From contig JAYKKM010000148.1 in NCBI GenBank assembly GCA_035772405.1, positions 1,152,501-1,216,500 of the forward strand: a stretch of 64,000 nucleotides of DNA, given 5' to 3'. The position numbers and the translations under genes are program-made. This document shows positions 20,530 through 33,114 of the stretch, in pieces (position 1 is the first letter of the stretch; each line of letters opens with the position of its first letter). The notes under the pieces are model-generated. The model did not search any database. It saw only the letters and a list, made by a program, of their open reading frames with translations, and had not been told where the DNA came from. This DNA is from Chrysogorgia sp. JL179-B06 (Eukaryota > Cnidaria > Anthozoa > Scleralcyonacea > Chrysogorgiidae).

Positions 20530-23368
20530 ATGCCTGGCTCAAACTGCGCGTTTTACGGATGTTCGTCCAGTAGAAAGCAGAAACTTTCGCTATTTAAGAT
20601 CGCGGTAGTTGGCGCAAGTGATGGTGAGCACACTAAAGCATTGAAGAGAACAGCTCGAGAAACATGGCTTCGCTTGATCCTGAGAACAAGAGAAATGACA
20701 CCAGAGCTGAAGGAGCAGATTGAATCGAAACACGATCCATCTTTGTGAGCGTCATTTTCAGCCGGATTGCTTTGTCATTCGTAAGTGTTCTTAATATTAA
20801 TATTCGCGTTCAAATCATGCTTATTAATATTCAATTATTCAAAGCGCGTCATGGTATAATAAACCAGAATAAACAGATTGTAATAAATTATTTTGTTAAC
20901 TTATAGACCCCAAAAGGAAAGTGTTAACATGTGGAAGCATTCCAACAGAGAATTTACCTACAAGGAGCCATGAAACGGCTGCTAGTGCGAAACAAAAACG
21001 ACGAACTCTGTCAAGAACCGATTCAGTGATTCCTCCTTCGCCTCCGCAACAATGTAAAACACCCAGCTTCGAAAGTGTTCTAGAGCAGGTTAACGGCGGA
21101 AATTTAGATCCCTGGAAGATAGACACATCTTGCGAAAGCGAAATTAAGTTCGAATTATTTGATACTTCACATTGTCTTCCAAAATATACTGTTGTAGTGA
21201 ATTGTGCCCTCGAGTTCACTGTTTTGGTGTATAATTGGCCCCTGGCAGAAGACCATTTCGTGTACCAAGAAAGAAAACGTTCAATTAGGTACCACTATAT
21301 ACGCGAACTGCTGGATTTAATCGTGTGTACTTGCTTGTGTACTGGCTTACCAGACAATGACAATGATGTGAGATCTGTAGCTGTTGACCCTACATCTCAA
21401 TGTTCAACACCAGGGACAATTCTACGCCATTCTATCCCAAAAGTGTTGACAACAGATGATTCTCATTTTGAAGTATCAGTGATGTTTCGGTCTGTCAATT
21501 GTGAACTGATCAAGTCCACTGTGCCCGAGAATCAGCAGTGCAAGCCATGTTCAACTGCATTAGTTGAAGTCAGGAAGTCGAAGAGAAGAAAATCCAGGTC
21601 ATCAGCAGTACCAGCCAAAAGCAAGGCCTCACTCGGTGTCTGTGGGCCTGAAAAGTTGCGAGCTACTTTAACGGCAACTCGACTTCAATGCAATGAGTTA
21701 GAAGAAAAGCTTCAAAACCTTGAAAAGAAAATCCAAGAAGATGGTATGGTTGTAAGCCAATCCATGGAAAAGGATATTCTAAAAATCATGGGAGGTCAAA
21801 ACCTTGATGCCACTCCCCATATGAAGTTTTTCTGGGAGCAGCAAATGAAGCTGCTTCAGTCAAGCAAGATGGGAAGGAGATACCACCCTCAAATAATCAG
21901 GTTTGCATTATCATTGCATGCCAAGTCTCCTTCAGCTTACAGGGAACTGAGAGAGAGTGGTGCACTGATTTTACCGAGTGAAACGGGTGCTAAGGGACTA
22001 TAAGAATTACTTTAAGCCCAAAGCTGGTGTAAATAAAGAAAATGTTGAAAGTTTGAGGGACAAAACTTCGTCATTTTCCAATGTGCAACGATATGTTGCA
22101 CTGGTAATGGATGAAATGAAGATCCAGTCCAACTTAGTTTTTGATAAGTTCTCTGGTGAACTTATTGGTTTCATCGATCTTGGAGATCCCATGACGAACT
22201 ATGCAAATCTCAAAGAAGAAGACACCATTGCCTCCCATGCTTTGGCTTTCCTGGTACGAGGGTTGTGTACCGACCTGAAGCATATCATTGCATACTTCTT
22301 CACTGGAAACATAACCTCGTTTCAGTTGATGCCCATTTTTTGGAAAATTGTTTCTGTTTTGGAGATTTCCCTCAATTTATGGGTGTGTGCTGCTGTTAAT
22401 GATGGGGCATCTCCAAATAGAAAATTTTTCCGTCTGCATTCCACCCTGGCTGCAGACCCCAAGTGTGATGTTGTGTACAAGACACCCAATGTTTTTTCAA
22501 CTTCACGTGCCATTTACTTCTTCGCCGATTCACCACATCTGGTGAAAACAGCCCGCAACTGCCTCTACAATTCTGGCTCTGGCTCATGCAGTCGCTACAT
22601 GTGGAATGATGGAAATTATCTGTTATTCCGTCATATTGCAAATATTTTCTACAGTGACCAAGAATTTGCTTTGCACTCCTTACCTAAGCTTACTATGGAT
22701 CACATCGTCCCTAACATCCTATAGTAAGATGAAAGTCAAGTTGGCAACTCAAGTTCTCAGCAAGTCAGTTGAAATTTCGTTACGAGAGAGTGGTAATGAC
22801 AAGGTTCTTGGCACCGCCACATTTTGCAAAATGATGAATGATTTTTTTTGATTGCACAAACGTGAGGTCCAAAACCGAGCATGCCAGGAAAAGAAATGAT
22901 TTCATCAAGCCATATACCTCCTGTGATGATGAGCGGTTTGCCTGGATGAAGAATGTTTTCTTAGAGTACCTAAAAAACTGGAGGAAAAGTACCTTATCTC
23001 GTCCTGGAAAGTACACAGCTGATGAAAGAGGAAAGATGTTCATCTCAATGCAAACCTACGAGGGCCTCACGATTTCTGTGTATTCCCACATAGAAGCTAT
23101 ACAGTTTCTCTTGAAAGAAGGATTTGATTACGTGTTGAGTGAACGCTTCATGCAAGATGTGGTGGAGGACTATTTCGGCCACCAACGAGCCAAAGGTGGA
23201 AGAGCAGACAATCCAACAGCTCAGCAGTTTGGCTATAATGACCTCACCATTGCTGTGCAAAGAGACATTGCACCGGTTATTCGGGGGAATGTTGGAGGTC
23301 GTTACAAAGTAACAAAATGGCACCGCATCAGCAATGAACCGGTAAAGAAACGGGCGAAGAAAAAATGA
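20530..23368 (+). pseudogene. P-element/THAP9-like transposase (spliced, broken)
   Basis: Exon 1 (20530-20780) encodes a THAP zinc-binding domain: MPGSNCAFYGCSSSRKQ and, after a one-base slip, HLCERHFQPDCFVI. A GTAAGT donor at 20781 and a TATAG acceptor before 20907 join in frame to HPKRKVLTCGSIPTENLP. Exon 2 carries a coiled coil (ELEEKLQNLEKKIQED, about 21690), then the RNase-H-like transposase region with YVALVMDEMKIQSNLVF and GELIGFIDLGD, then FADSPHLVKTARNCL, SYSKMKVKLATQVLS and a C-terminal FGHQRAKGGRADNPTAQQFG. P transposases cut and paste DNA using GTP. Frame breaks near 20735, 21982, 22700 and 22850 make it a pseudogene. The usual distal C-terminal domain is not seen in this gene. 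Confidence 0.85.
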
Positions 23369-24903
23369 CTTTGTACATTGTGGCTTTTACATTGTGGTAA
23401 TTCAGTATTACTATTTTTTATCATCAATTAATTAAAATTAAGTACCTTTAAAAAGAGACAAGTTTGGGAGTAGCAGTGACTATGGGTTCTACAAAATTTG
23501 ACCCATGCAGTCATGTGTTTTCAAAATAGTTCAGGTTTGTCCTGGTTACCCATGTTCCTCTTCTGCTGCTGAACTTGTCTATGTAGCTAAGTAGTTAATC
23601 AAATAATAAATATACACAGTATTTGTGAGCAAGTTATATCAATAGATCATTTAACTATGTACAACTACCAGAATGCTTTGCAGGTATCTACTACCTAATT
23701 TACCGCTGACAAAGCATTTTGGTAGTTGTAGATAAATGAGTAGCAAATTTGATTTACTATACATGGGCCCACTGTCTTGACATTTTTGCAGATCAAACCC
23801 ATTTGACATTGCTGTCTTAAACAAAGGCAGACTGACAGAGCATTAAAACCTTTATCAATATTCATTAGTGCTTGCTTGCAGATTTTAGTATACCGGTAAC
23901 TTGTATCAATAATTTTTGAAATACTGTTCTGCATTTCTCATGCAACTTGTTGCAGGAACAGTTGCAATCATTGCAAATGTGCAATGATATCACACAATGG
24001 TCAATAATTGTGAGACAAGTTGCTGCAGTGTTACACACAAGGACCCGGCCAATTACCAAATTGTATTACAATATTTCCATTTGGCTGCAACCCTTAACTT
24101 GTGCCATATTAATTGAAATTGAAACCATTGCAAGTTTCATGAAATATGTTGTCACCTTTAAGTTTGTAAATTATTTACAATTATAAGGTTGAAACTCTCC
24201 TAAAAATTTCTGTACAGATTCACTCAATTAATTGGTTTTGATGTAAATAGCATTGTTATTCTTTACTTTGTGGTGAATATTTATAAACACTGATTTATTT
24301 GTGGATAATTACTTGTCATGTTAAAGTTCATCTCATCTATTGTTAATACTTAATGCCTTATTAATGTGTAAATGTAATGCTAGCCTGTGCCTCAAATCTC
24401 ACTGCATAGTACACAGTATGTATTAGGGGACGATTACACAGAAAAAATTCAGCCTGGGCTGGGCTCAGATTTCAACCTTGCTGGCCCAGTCTGAGTGTAC
24501 AAAAAAGATGGAGAATGAAAAACATGAAGTGCAGAAATCAGGCTACAAATGGCTACAAACATGGCATAACACAAAATATAATTAAATGTGCATTTAAATA
24601 GCCATATTTATTACTTATTAATATTTAAGTCAGCAAAGCACTTTGTGTATTTTACACTCCATGTTTTTCATACAGACCACAGTTGCCGTGCTGATTTTCT
24701 CCATGTAATGATTGGCCCAAAACTACAGTAATACGTATATTTATATATTGACATTGTTGTGAAGATAATACTCAAAATAAGAGGGCAACTACAGTAAACC
24801 ATGTGTGCAGTCTGATAATTCATTTGGTAGTTTTTGAATAGGACATAAATCACATAATATTACAGACATAAATAAGTAACAAAAGAGTTGCTGTTTACAA
24901 GAA
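23369..24903. other. Space between the two convergent P-element genes
   Basis: About 1.5 kb of AT-rich sequence with no supported gene. It includes TGCAATCATTGCAAATGTGC-like text at 23970 and short repeats of CTACCAGAATGCTTTG/CAAAGCATTTTGGTAG (about 23668 and 23710) that form an inverted pair. It probably holds the 3' untranslated regions of both genes. Confidence 0.4.
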
Positions 24904-26136
24904 TCAATTTGCAGTCGAACCTTCTTTCAAGTCCTTCCTCAGTGCCTTTTTCTTTGTCTGTTTTTCTTTAATACGATACTTTGTGATATAGTCTCTAGCA
25001 TAGGAGAAAGATCTAACTCTTAAATAAAGTTTGACAACATTTTCCAAGCATAGCTTTGGAGTTGAAGTTGAAGGGTCAATGCCAGATGACATTACAATGT
25101 TTTCCCACAATGACTTTACAACGGGAGAATCGAGTACAGAATTACAAATACATTCAGTAGGAATATTTCTCACTGTTAGCTTACTCTTGTTGACTTCCTC
25201 TCTAAAAGATAGTTCGGTTATTTCTAAAATTCTAACCAAGTCATCGCATGGTGAGATAAGACCTCCTCTTGTTCGAGCAGATATGAAGTTACTCGGCGAT
25301 TCAGTTGATTTCATAGCCTGTAACAAAGCTTGAATTTCTCCACTGCATTTACCTTTCTTCTTCTTATTTGTCTGGTGAAGTTTGCTGACAATATATCCAG
25401 CAATGTATGAAAGTGGACCATGTTCGGTTGGATTGAGCTGTGGCGAAGAGACAGACATTGTTGATGGTTCATTCGACGTACTTCGATGGGCAGTATTGTA
25501 GAATCCAACCAAAAAATCGGGAAGTTGGATCATTACTAGGTTTGCTACCTTGTAGTCTTCACAGTTTAGCAATTCGCAGGACTGTGGAATTAAACCATAA
25601 AAAGATTCAAGCAACTTATCTTGGTTTTTCTTCCGATAAAATGTGTTGTAGAGTGGAAGCAAAGCATCAAACAAAGCAACGGTGGAAGTAACAGTGGCCA
25701 AAGCTGAATTCGTAGAAGCCCCGTAAAGGTTTTCCTCTATAATACTAGTTTTAATTGACTCGACAAAAGAGTCTACCGTGTCTTTGTCAAGGGCAACAGT
25801 TTCGCTAAGTTCGATTTCAGCATGCTTCGAATTGGTGTGTCTTGTTAAGCCGCCCTTTGACTTGCAAACTTTTCCGCATTTCTCGCATTGAAAGGACTTC
25901 TCGCCTTCAATTTCTATTATGGCATCATTAAATACATTGTCTACCTCATTTGTTTCGGTTTCGGCCACAGCAACACTAATATTCAAGTTGTATGGATCAC
26001 CGTTCGGTTCGCCACTTATATTTTCACCCGAGTCGTCCACCCCTTCGACTTCGGTTTCGTCTTCGTATTCGATATCTTCGCCTTGAATTGATATTAGCTG
26101 CTCCCCAGCTTGCTCATCGTTAAATTCCTCATCCAT
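24904..26136 (-). CDS. C2H2 zinc-finger protein with P-transposase-like C-terminal region
   Basis: An intact frame of about 410 codons starting MDEEFNDEQ; the first in-frame ATG is at 26136. The N-terminal third is acidic. One C2H2 finger FQCEKCGKVCKSKGGLTRHT with a following H lies near residues 83-105. The C-terminal half contains HGPLSYIAGYIVSKLHQ (about 240) and RTRGGLISPCDDLVRILEIT with LSFREEV (about 295-320), which resemble the C-terminal domain of P/THAP9 transposases. It ends in a lysine-rich tail. It lies inside the P element, converging with the THAP transposase, which lacks this domain. It could bind DNA or complete the transposase in trans. The ORF is unbroken although the transposase is not. 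Confidence 0.7.
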   Translation of the reverse strand: MDEEFNDEQAGEQLISIQGEDIEYEDETEVEGVDDSGENISGEPNGDPYNLNISVAVAETETNEVDNVFNDAIIEIEGEKSFQCEKCGKVCKSKGGLTRHTNSKHAEIELSETVALDKDTVDSFVESIKTSIIEENLYGASTNSALATVTSTVALFDALLPLYNTFYRKKNQDKLLESFYGLIPQSCELLNCEDYKVANLVMIQLPDFLVGFYNTAHRSTSNEPSTMSVSSPQLNPTEHGPLSYIAGYIVSKLHQTNKKKKGKCSGEIQALLQAMKSTESPSNFISARTRGGLISPCDDLVRILEITELSFREEVNKSKLTVRNIPTECICNSVLDSPVVKSLWENIVMSSGIDPSTSTPKLCLENVVKLYLRVRSFSYARDYITKYRIKEKQTKKKALRKDLKEGSTAN

Positions 26137-26364
26137 ATCTTTCAAAATCCGTCGTGAAACTGCTCTAAATGCTCTAATATTTCGCGATAAAAAGCTACTC
26201 CTTATATTACACCACGGTTAATTATTAACCTTTGAAATTAACATGATGCACGCACCTCGTCACGTGACTTTTTTGTCCTTTGATCCCCGACATCATTCGC
26301 CGCCCTCTTTGATGTTTGCCGGCTAGCCTAACCAGTCTCCCTTGGTCAAACCACACCATTACAC

Positions 26365-29207
26365 ACCCTGAAAACATTGAAGGGATTTAGAGTTGTTTAT
26401 CCCAATATTGCCTCACTACCAAAGCATCTTGATGAATTGAAATTGCTTTTTGAAGGAGGAAAACCAGTTGATGTAATTAGTATCAACGAGACTAGGTTGG
26501 ATAATATGATAAATGATTCAGAAATGAACATTCCAGGCTATGATTTATTTAGAAAAGACAGATCCAGAAACGGCGGTGGTGTGGCCCTGTACGTACGAAA
26601 TGTTTTTAACACTATTAATAAAACACATATTGCAAATGATGATTTGGAGGCGGTGTGTGTTGAAATTTTGAAACCGAAAGCAAAGCCAATTTTAGTTGCA
26701 ACGGTTTACCGACCACCGAATTCAGGGTCGGACTACATGAATAACCTTGAGTGTTTTTTACATGAGTTAGATAATGAAAACAAAGAAATCATATTTACAG
26801 GAGACTTGGCTCTCTCCAACAGAGCAATTTATTAATAATGTAACTACATATTGTTTTCAACCTCATAATTTTACAACCAACTAGAATAACTGATCACACA
26901 GCTACTTTAATTGATAATATCTATTTTAATTCACTTGAGCATGATTGTATCAGTGGAAACCTAGTGAGTGATATTTCAGATCACCTTCCGAATTTCCTTA
27001 TATTTAATAAATTTACATTTAAGTCTACACACCATGATGTATATCATAGAGATTACTCTAAATTTAATCAAGAGCAATTTGTGGAAGAGGTGAGATTAGT
27101 CAACTGGGGGGAGGTTTTACATGATACAGAGGATGTTAATCACATTTTTGATTCTTTCTATACTAAAATTTCTGAAACTGTTGAAAAACATGTTCCTTTG
27201 CGAAAACTCTCAAAAAAACAAGCAGGTTTATCTGTTAAACCCTGGGTTACTAAGGGGTTATTGGTTTCTATTGCCAAAAAGAATAAATTTTATAAATCTT
27301 ATCTAAAAAATAGAAATGATTATTATTTTTCAAAGTTTAAAATTTATAGAAACAAGCTGAAGCATTTACTTAATATTAGTAAGAGATCTTATTATAATAA
27401 CTATTTTAAAAACAGCATGGGTAATATAAAAAACATTTGGAAGGGCATTAAACAACTTGTAACTCTTAAGAAATCATCAACATTCTATCCATCAATGATT
27501 GAAATTAATAATAAAAAATTAATCAATCCAAAAGAAATAGCAAATGCATTTAATAATTACTTTTCTAATATTGGATCCAGCATCGCCAATAATATACCTA
27601 TTGTAAATACTATATTTCAGGAGTATTTAAATAGACCTGCTACTCAGAGTTTTCAACTCTTTCCAACTACGACTTTCGAAATTGAAGAAGAGATAGGTAA
27701 TTTTAATAATTCAAAGGCTACTGGTCCTTTTAGCATTCCAACTAAATTATTAAAAATGCTAAAATCCATATTATCAGCACCACTTGCTTTTCTTTATAAT
27801 TGTTCATTTTCATCTGGTGTTGTACCTAACAATTTGAAATTGGCTCGTATTATTCCAGTATATAAGAAAGGTCCTAAGATTTATGTCTCCAATTATCGCC
27901 CTATCTCTTTATTGTCTATTTTCAATAAAATACTTGAAAAAATAATGTATAAGAGATTAATAAATTTCCTTGAAAAAAACGAAGCAATATTCCATGGACA
28001 ATTTGGTTTTCGGTCAAATCATTCCACTAGCCACGCTCTACTTCTTATTACTGATAAAATTCAAAAGGCTATTGAAAATAAGACCTTTGCTTGTGGTATT
28101 TTTTTAGATTTACAAAAGGCATTTGACACTGTTGACCATAGCATTTTATTAAAAAAAGCTTGAGTATTATGGTATTAGAGGATTACCATTGCAATGGTTT
28201 TCTTCATACTTAAAAAATAGAAAACAATTTGTATCAATTGGCAATGATGCGTCCAATCAAAAACCTATAACATGTGGTGTTCCACAGGGCTCAGTCCTGG
28301 GACCACTACTGTTTTTAATATATATAAATGACTTCAGTAATTCGGCTACTAGTTTGGATTTTCATTTATTTGCAGATGATTCTAACTTATTTTATTCTCA
28401 TAAAAATCTTCAAGTTCTAGAAAGAAATGTAAATGAACAGTTATCCAAAGTTCATGAATGGCTATGTGCCAACAAATTATCTTTGAATATAGAGAAGTCA
28501 AACTTTGTTCTTTTTCATCCAGTACAAAAAAAAGCCTAATTATATTCTTAATCTGAAAATCCATCACCAGCAAATTACTGAAAAAACAGAGTATAAATTA
28601 TTTAGGCATTTGTATAGACTGTAATTTAAACTGGAAAAACCATATTCTTGAACTTTCAAAAAAGATTTCCAGAGGAATTGGTATTCTATTAAAACTTCGT
28701 CATTTTGTTTCTACTCAAATCTTATTACAAATTTATTATACAATTATTTATTCTTTTTTAACATATTCAGTTTTAGCTTGGGGTAATAGTTATGTCACAA
28801 ACATAAAGTCTCTAATAATTTTACAAAAGAGAGCAGTACGTGTAATAACGTTCTCTGATTATCGGGCACATGCTTCTCCATTATTCAAAACACTTAATTT
28901 ACTAAAATTTCCTGATATTGTTAAACTATATACTGGCACTTTCATGTTACAGTATAGCAAAGACCTACTGCCAGTTGACTTTAATCACTTTTTCACTGAG
29001 ATAAAAAATGTACACCAGCATAATACACGGTTGGCATCAGACAAATTTACCTATACAATACCTTTACCCCGTACTAATTATGGAATATTTAACATAAAAT
29101 TTTTCGGACCAAAAATTTGGAACCCATTGGAAGATTCACTAAAGTCACTGAATACCAAAAATTTTAAAAAGAAATTAAAAAGTCAATTAATTCATCAGTA
29201 TGAATGA
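26365..29207 (+). pseudogene. CR1/L2-like LINE A, ORF2 endonuclease and reverse transcriptase
   Basis: The start TLKGFRVVYPNIASLPKHLD and SINETRLDN mark an apurinic endonuclease, but the frame collapses after EIIFTGD at 26810, so part of the nuclease is lost. From 26964 the text continues with DHLPNFLIF, then a reverse transcriptase: [54 protein letters not shown] (motif A), GVPQGSVLGPLLFLIYINDF (motif B) and LFADDSNLFY (motif C, about 28370). Frameshifts in A-runs near 28155 and 28535 break it. The thumb and C-terminal part run to 29207 (FGPKIWNPLEDSLKSLNTKN). Confidence 0.8.
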
Positions 29208-29520
29208 TGATATTAAAGTAGCTCTGTGATCATCATGTCCAAGATTCATATATAATGATTTCTAATTTTGTTGTGTTTATTTTTTTTGACTCATGTCTTG
29301 TGTTATAAATATATGTTTGTTATGTTATACTAGGAAATAATTTAATTCTGTCTGCTGTAAATTTACTCTGATATTTAATTTCTTTACAAGCCATCTGACT
29401 AGATTAGCCTCAAATGGTTATTTCAGATGGCTACACTCTTAAGTTTATATAATTAATATATTTACTAATGACTGTATAATTTTCTTGAGTGAAATAAACT
29501 ATGTCTATGTCTATGTCTAG
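29208..29520 (+). other. LINE A 3' UTR with ATGTCT tail
   Basis: AT-rich 3' region ending GAAATAAACTATGTC followed by TATGTC repeats at about 29500-29520. Short tail microsatellites of this kind are usual at the 3' end of CR1/L2-related copies. The next element begins directly after it. Confidence 0.6.
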
Positions 29521-31950
29521 ACTTAAATTGTGATCTCTTGTCAGATGTCCATCAGGCTCATAGTATACGCACAAATTAACTGAGGGCTCTTGAATATTCG
29601 TCAGCTTGAGCAGGTGATCACTGATCCTACCAGAATAACGTGTAATAGTGAAACCTTGATTGATATTCTAGCTATAAATAGACTCTAGATAAATTGTTAA
29701 ATTGCGGAGTGCTGCACGTTGGGATAAGTGATCACAGTCTTGATTTTGGATGTTTTAAGATTGTAGTTCCAAAAGATAACCCAAAACTGGTGGAAACCAG
29801 ATGTTTTAAAAGATACAATGAAGATCTCTTCAGACGAGATCTCTTCAGTGCTTTAAACATGCATGACTGGGGACAATTGGATGACCTGAATAACCTTTGG
29901 GAGTCATTTAAATGCATTTTTACCCTAATTTCTGAAATGCACGCTCCCCTAATGACACGGAGAGTAAGGAGTGAAACACTCCATGGGTATCACCGGCTTT
30001 AATGCGAGAAATGAAGTATCGTGATTATTAAAAAGAGGAGGGCTGTGGCTTCCAAATGCGATACCCAATTTACTACATTTAAACGACAAAGAACTCGTAC
30101 AAATAATCTAATAAGATCAGAAAAAAGGAATTTTTGCATGGAGACAATATAGATGGTAATAGGAATAATCCTAAGGAAATGTGGAAGAACATAAATCTAA
30201 TTCTCGGACGACGTGGTCGCTGCTCTAAAACAACTTCAATATCCTCACATTAAAGTTAACAATAATATATATAAAAGAGAGGAAGAAATCTAAACATTTA
30301 CTTCAGCAAAATAGGTGAAAACGTTCTTCTAACCTTGATACTACTGATGGAACTTTCGTTGAATATATAACACCACTTCAGAGCAATTTTAATTTTTCAT
30401 TAATTACAGATGATTTGATAGAAAGAGCTATAAATGAACTAAAACCTAGTAAGTCTGCTGGTCTTGATAAAATTCCTGCTAGGCTTTTAAAGGATTCTTC
30501 AATTGTTGTAGTTCCGTTTTTGAGGGACATTTTTAATTTATCTTTAGATCAGGGAATTTTTCCTGATGATTGGACACATGCTCGTATCTCTCCTATATTG
30601 AAATCGGGGGATACTGAAGACTGCAGCAACTATCGACCAATTTCGGTTTTATCAATTGTTTCTAAAGTTTTTGAGAAACTTTGTATGACAGTTGTATGAC
30701 TATTTTCCTGAAAATGGTATTCTTTCACGTTACCAATCTTTATTTCGTAAAGGACATTCTACCCTTACATCATTGAAAACGACTGATTCCTGGTTAGTAA
30801 ATATGGATCGTGCACTCATCAATGGTGTCATGTTTCTTGATCTAAAGAAAGCCTTTGACACTGTTGACCACAACATATTGATTAAGAAACTAGAATTATA
30901 TGGGATAAGAGGAACTGAGCTATTATGGTTCACATCTTATTTAAATGAACGTACTCAAGTGTGTAAATTGGGAAAACCCTTTCCTCTAGGAAGTATATAA
31001 AACAGAGTACCACAGGGGTCAAATCTGGGTCCTCTATTGTTTATCGCCTATATATATGATGATACTAACGTCACTGTAACTGGTACTGTACCTCTATAAT
31101 TCAGGACATTAAAGCCAAGTTAAATGGAGAATTAAACAACTTGCATTGTTAGCTTTTAGCTAACAAATTAACATTGAATGCCAGTAAATCAGAATACATA
31201 CGAATTGGAAACCCATGTATTCATCAATAATCAGATTATTGATCGTGTAAATAATACGAAAACTTTTGGGGTTTTTATCGATGAAAATATTACATGGAAA
31301 ACGCATATTAATCATGTATGCAAAAAAGTGTCTAAGAAGCATATGTGTTTTACGACGAGCAAAGAGAATGATTATTAACGCAAGTCTGGAAAGATTGTTT
31401 AATGCTTTAGTTCTGCCTCATTTTGATTATTGTTCTCTTGTTTGGGACAATTGTTCGGCCGAATTAAAAACACAACTGCAACGATTACAGAATAAGGCTG
31501 CTCGGGTAATAACCGGTGACAGTTATTACTCATCAGCAACAGACACTTTATCTAAAGTGGGATAGGAAACGCTTCAGTGTAGAAGGGATGAACAACTCTT
31601 CTCCTTAAGTCAATAAAAATATTGGTGGAGATTCAAATCTCAGCGACTTTTTCAGCTTATCTAATCGGGACTGTTACGATTTGAGGAGTAACAACACTCT
31701 AATGCTCCCCAAGCACTAACACTAATGCGATGAAACGAACTTTCGGGTATCGAAAACAATTATCTATAAGAAAGTCATACTGTAATTTATTGTACATAAT
31801 TTTTAAGATTACTTGTCATATATCTAATTTTAGATTCTCATTTACTATTTAGTTAGTTTTTAACATTTTTTACATTCTTCTCTGTAAATAAAACACGGCT
31901 CCGTGAAAAACATACCTATGTGAACTGACGTGGTCACCGTGTATAAAGAT

Positions 31951-31984
<34 letters not shown>

Positions 31985-31985
31985 A
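29521..31985 (+). pseudogene. CR1/L2-like LINE B, 5'-truncated and internally deleted
   Basis: Begins inside the endonuclease (NCDLLSDVHQ) and continues GVLHVGISDHSLDFGCFKI, KLVETRCFKRYNEDLFRRDL, then reverse transcriptase blocks INELKPSKSAGLDKIPARLL (30420), SNYRPISVLSIVSKVFEKL (30630), [20 protein letters not shown] (30830) and VPQGSNLGPLLFIAY (31012). The catalytic FADD segment is lost in a deletion near 31050; only DDTNVT remains. Thumb text ITWKTHINHVCKKV and AELKTQLQRLQNKAARVITG follow. It ends with an (AAAT)n tail at 31945-31985. Dead copy. Confidence 0.75.
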
Positions 31986-32502
31986 AAATAAGACAGAAGT
32001 CCTACACCGACCAAGCTCCTCAATTCCAACATCTGACATTAACATCTGACCCATCAGTCAAAGTAGATGGCAAAGACCTACTATGTGTGCAAGAGTTCTG
32101 TTCACCTATCTTGGAAGTATAGTCTCCACGGATGGCCGACTAACTGCTGAACTACAGAAACGGATGGCAAAGGCTAGCTCTGCTTTTGGAAGGTTACGGA
32201 ATCGACTATGGAACAACCACCATGTGTCAACCAGGATCAAGTATAAAATCTATAGTGCAATCGTTCTGTCTACTTTACTATACGGTGCTGAAACATGAAC
32301 ATTGTACAGGAGCCAAGTAAAAAAGCTCCATGCCTTCATGATGAGACACCTACGAGCGACCATGAAAATTTCATGGCAAGACAAAGTCACCAACATCGAG
32401 GTACTACAGCGTGCTGGACTACCCTCCATGGAGGACCTGCTCATCAGAAAGAACTTACAGTGGACAGGCCATATACTCCGGATGGATTCGGATCGAGTTT
32501 GA
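31986..32502 (+). pseudogene. RTE-like LINE, C-terminal part (piece 4 of 4)
   Basis: Resumes at KTEVLHRP (31990), just where piece 3 stopped, and encodes FTYLGSIVSTDGRLTAELQK, NHHVSTRIKYKIYSAIVLST with LLYGAET, then SWQDKVTNIEVLQRAGLPSM and LQWTGHILRMDSDRV. The collinearity with pieces 1-3 shows that about 28 kb of other elements landed in a LINE of about 3 kb. There is a TGA where WTLYRSQ would begin (32298). Confidence 0.8.
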
Positions 32503-32512
32503 CTCAACAGAG

Positions 32513-33110
32513 AATTGCATGAAAACAGTCTTTGTCGCTATGCGACCGACAGCATTATTATCAATCTGCTGATTGGGTACAACCGTGATCAACAGGACTA
32601 TCTGCTTTGTCCGATGCTCTTACTTCGGTAAAGTGATGGGCTTTTTTATGTGCTCTTTTAAGTTTTGAAGCAACAACTCTTTCCGTAACATCAACGCATA
32701 GTAACAGATTAGTTCCCAGGCCACTTAGTTCCATAGTAGAATATTTTGTTTTTTGCTATAGCGACGTTGACTATTTCAAACTTGTATTGATAAATTTTGT
32801 GAAAACGTTCTCTGAAATTCCCCAATTTCAAAATGTGCTGCACATTAGAGAAAACAAATAATTTTGCTTTCGGTATGAAGAGGCCGGCCCGGAACTAATG
32901 TGTTACTATGCTGACAAAATAACTTCATGATTCATGCTCTTTGTTCCAAGTAATTTCAATGGATACTTTTGAAGATATACAGGACTTTTGGATTTGACAG
33001 AATGTTGTTTGACTGAAATAACGTCTCATCTACCTCATTAGCATATCATAAAAAGAGAAATATCTTGGAAACGAATAACTGTTTTAACTGTTTTTTCGTC
33101 CTCTGTTTAA
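32513..33110. other. No gene seen
   Basis: AT-rich sequence with no long frame or repeat signature that I can identify. Confidence 0.3.
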
Positions 33111-33114
33111 AAAA

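Larger units (their letters stand above)
20326..26343. mobile_element. Two-gene P-type DNA transposon
   Basis: A 6-kb element with 22-bp terminal inverted repeats (AAGGGAGACTGGTTAGGCTA and GC at 20326-20347; mirror at 26322-26343) and CACGTGAC motifs near both ends. GTCAAACCAC occurs outside both ends (20307-20316 and 26345-26354) and is a candidate target duplication, although 9 extra bases sit between it and the left end. It contains a THAP-type transposase on the plus strand and a convergent C2H2 gene on the minus strand. It sits between ORF1 and ORF2 of LINE A. Confidence 0.8.
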
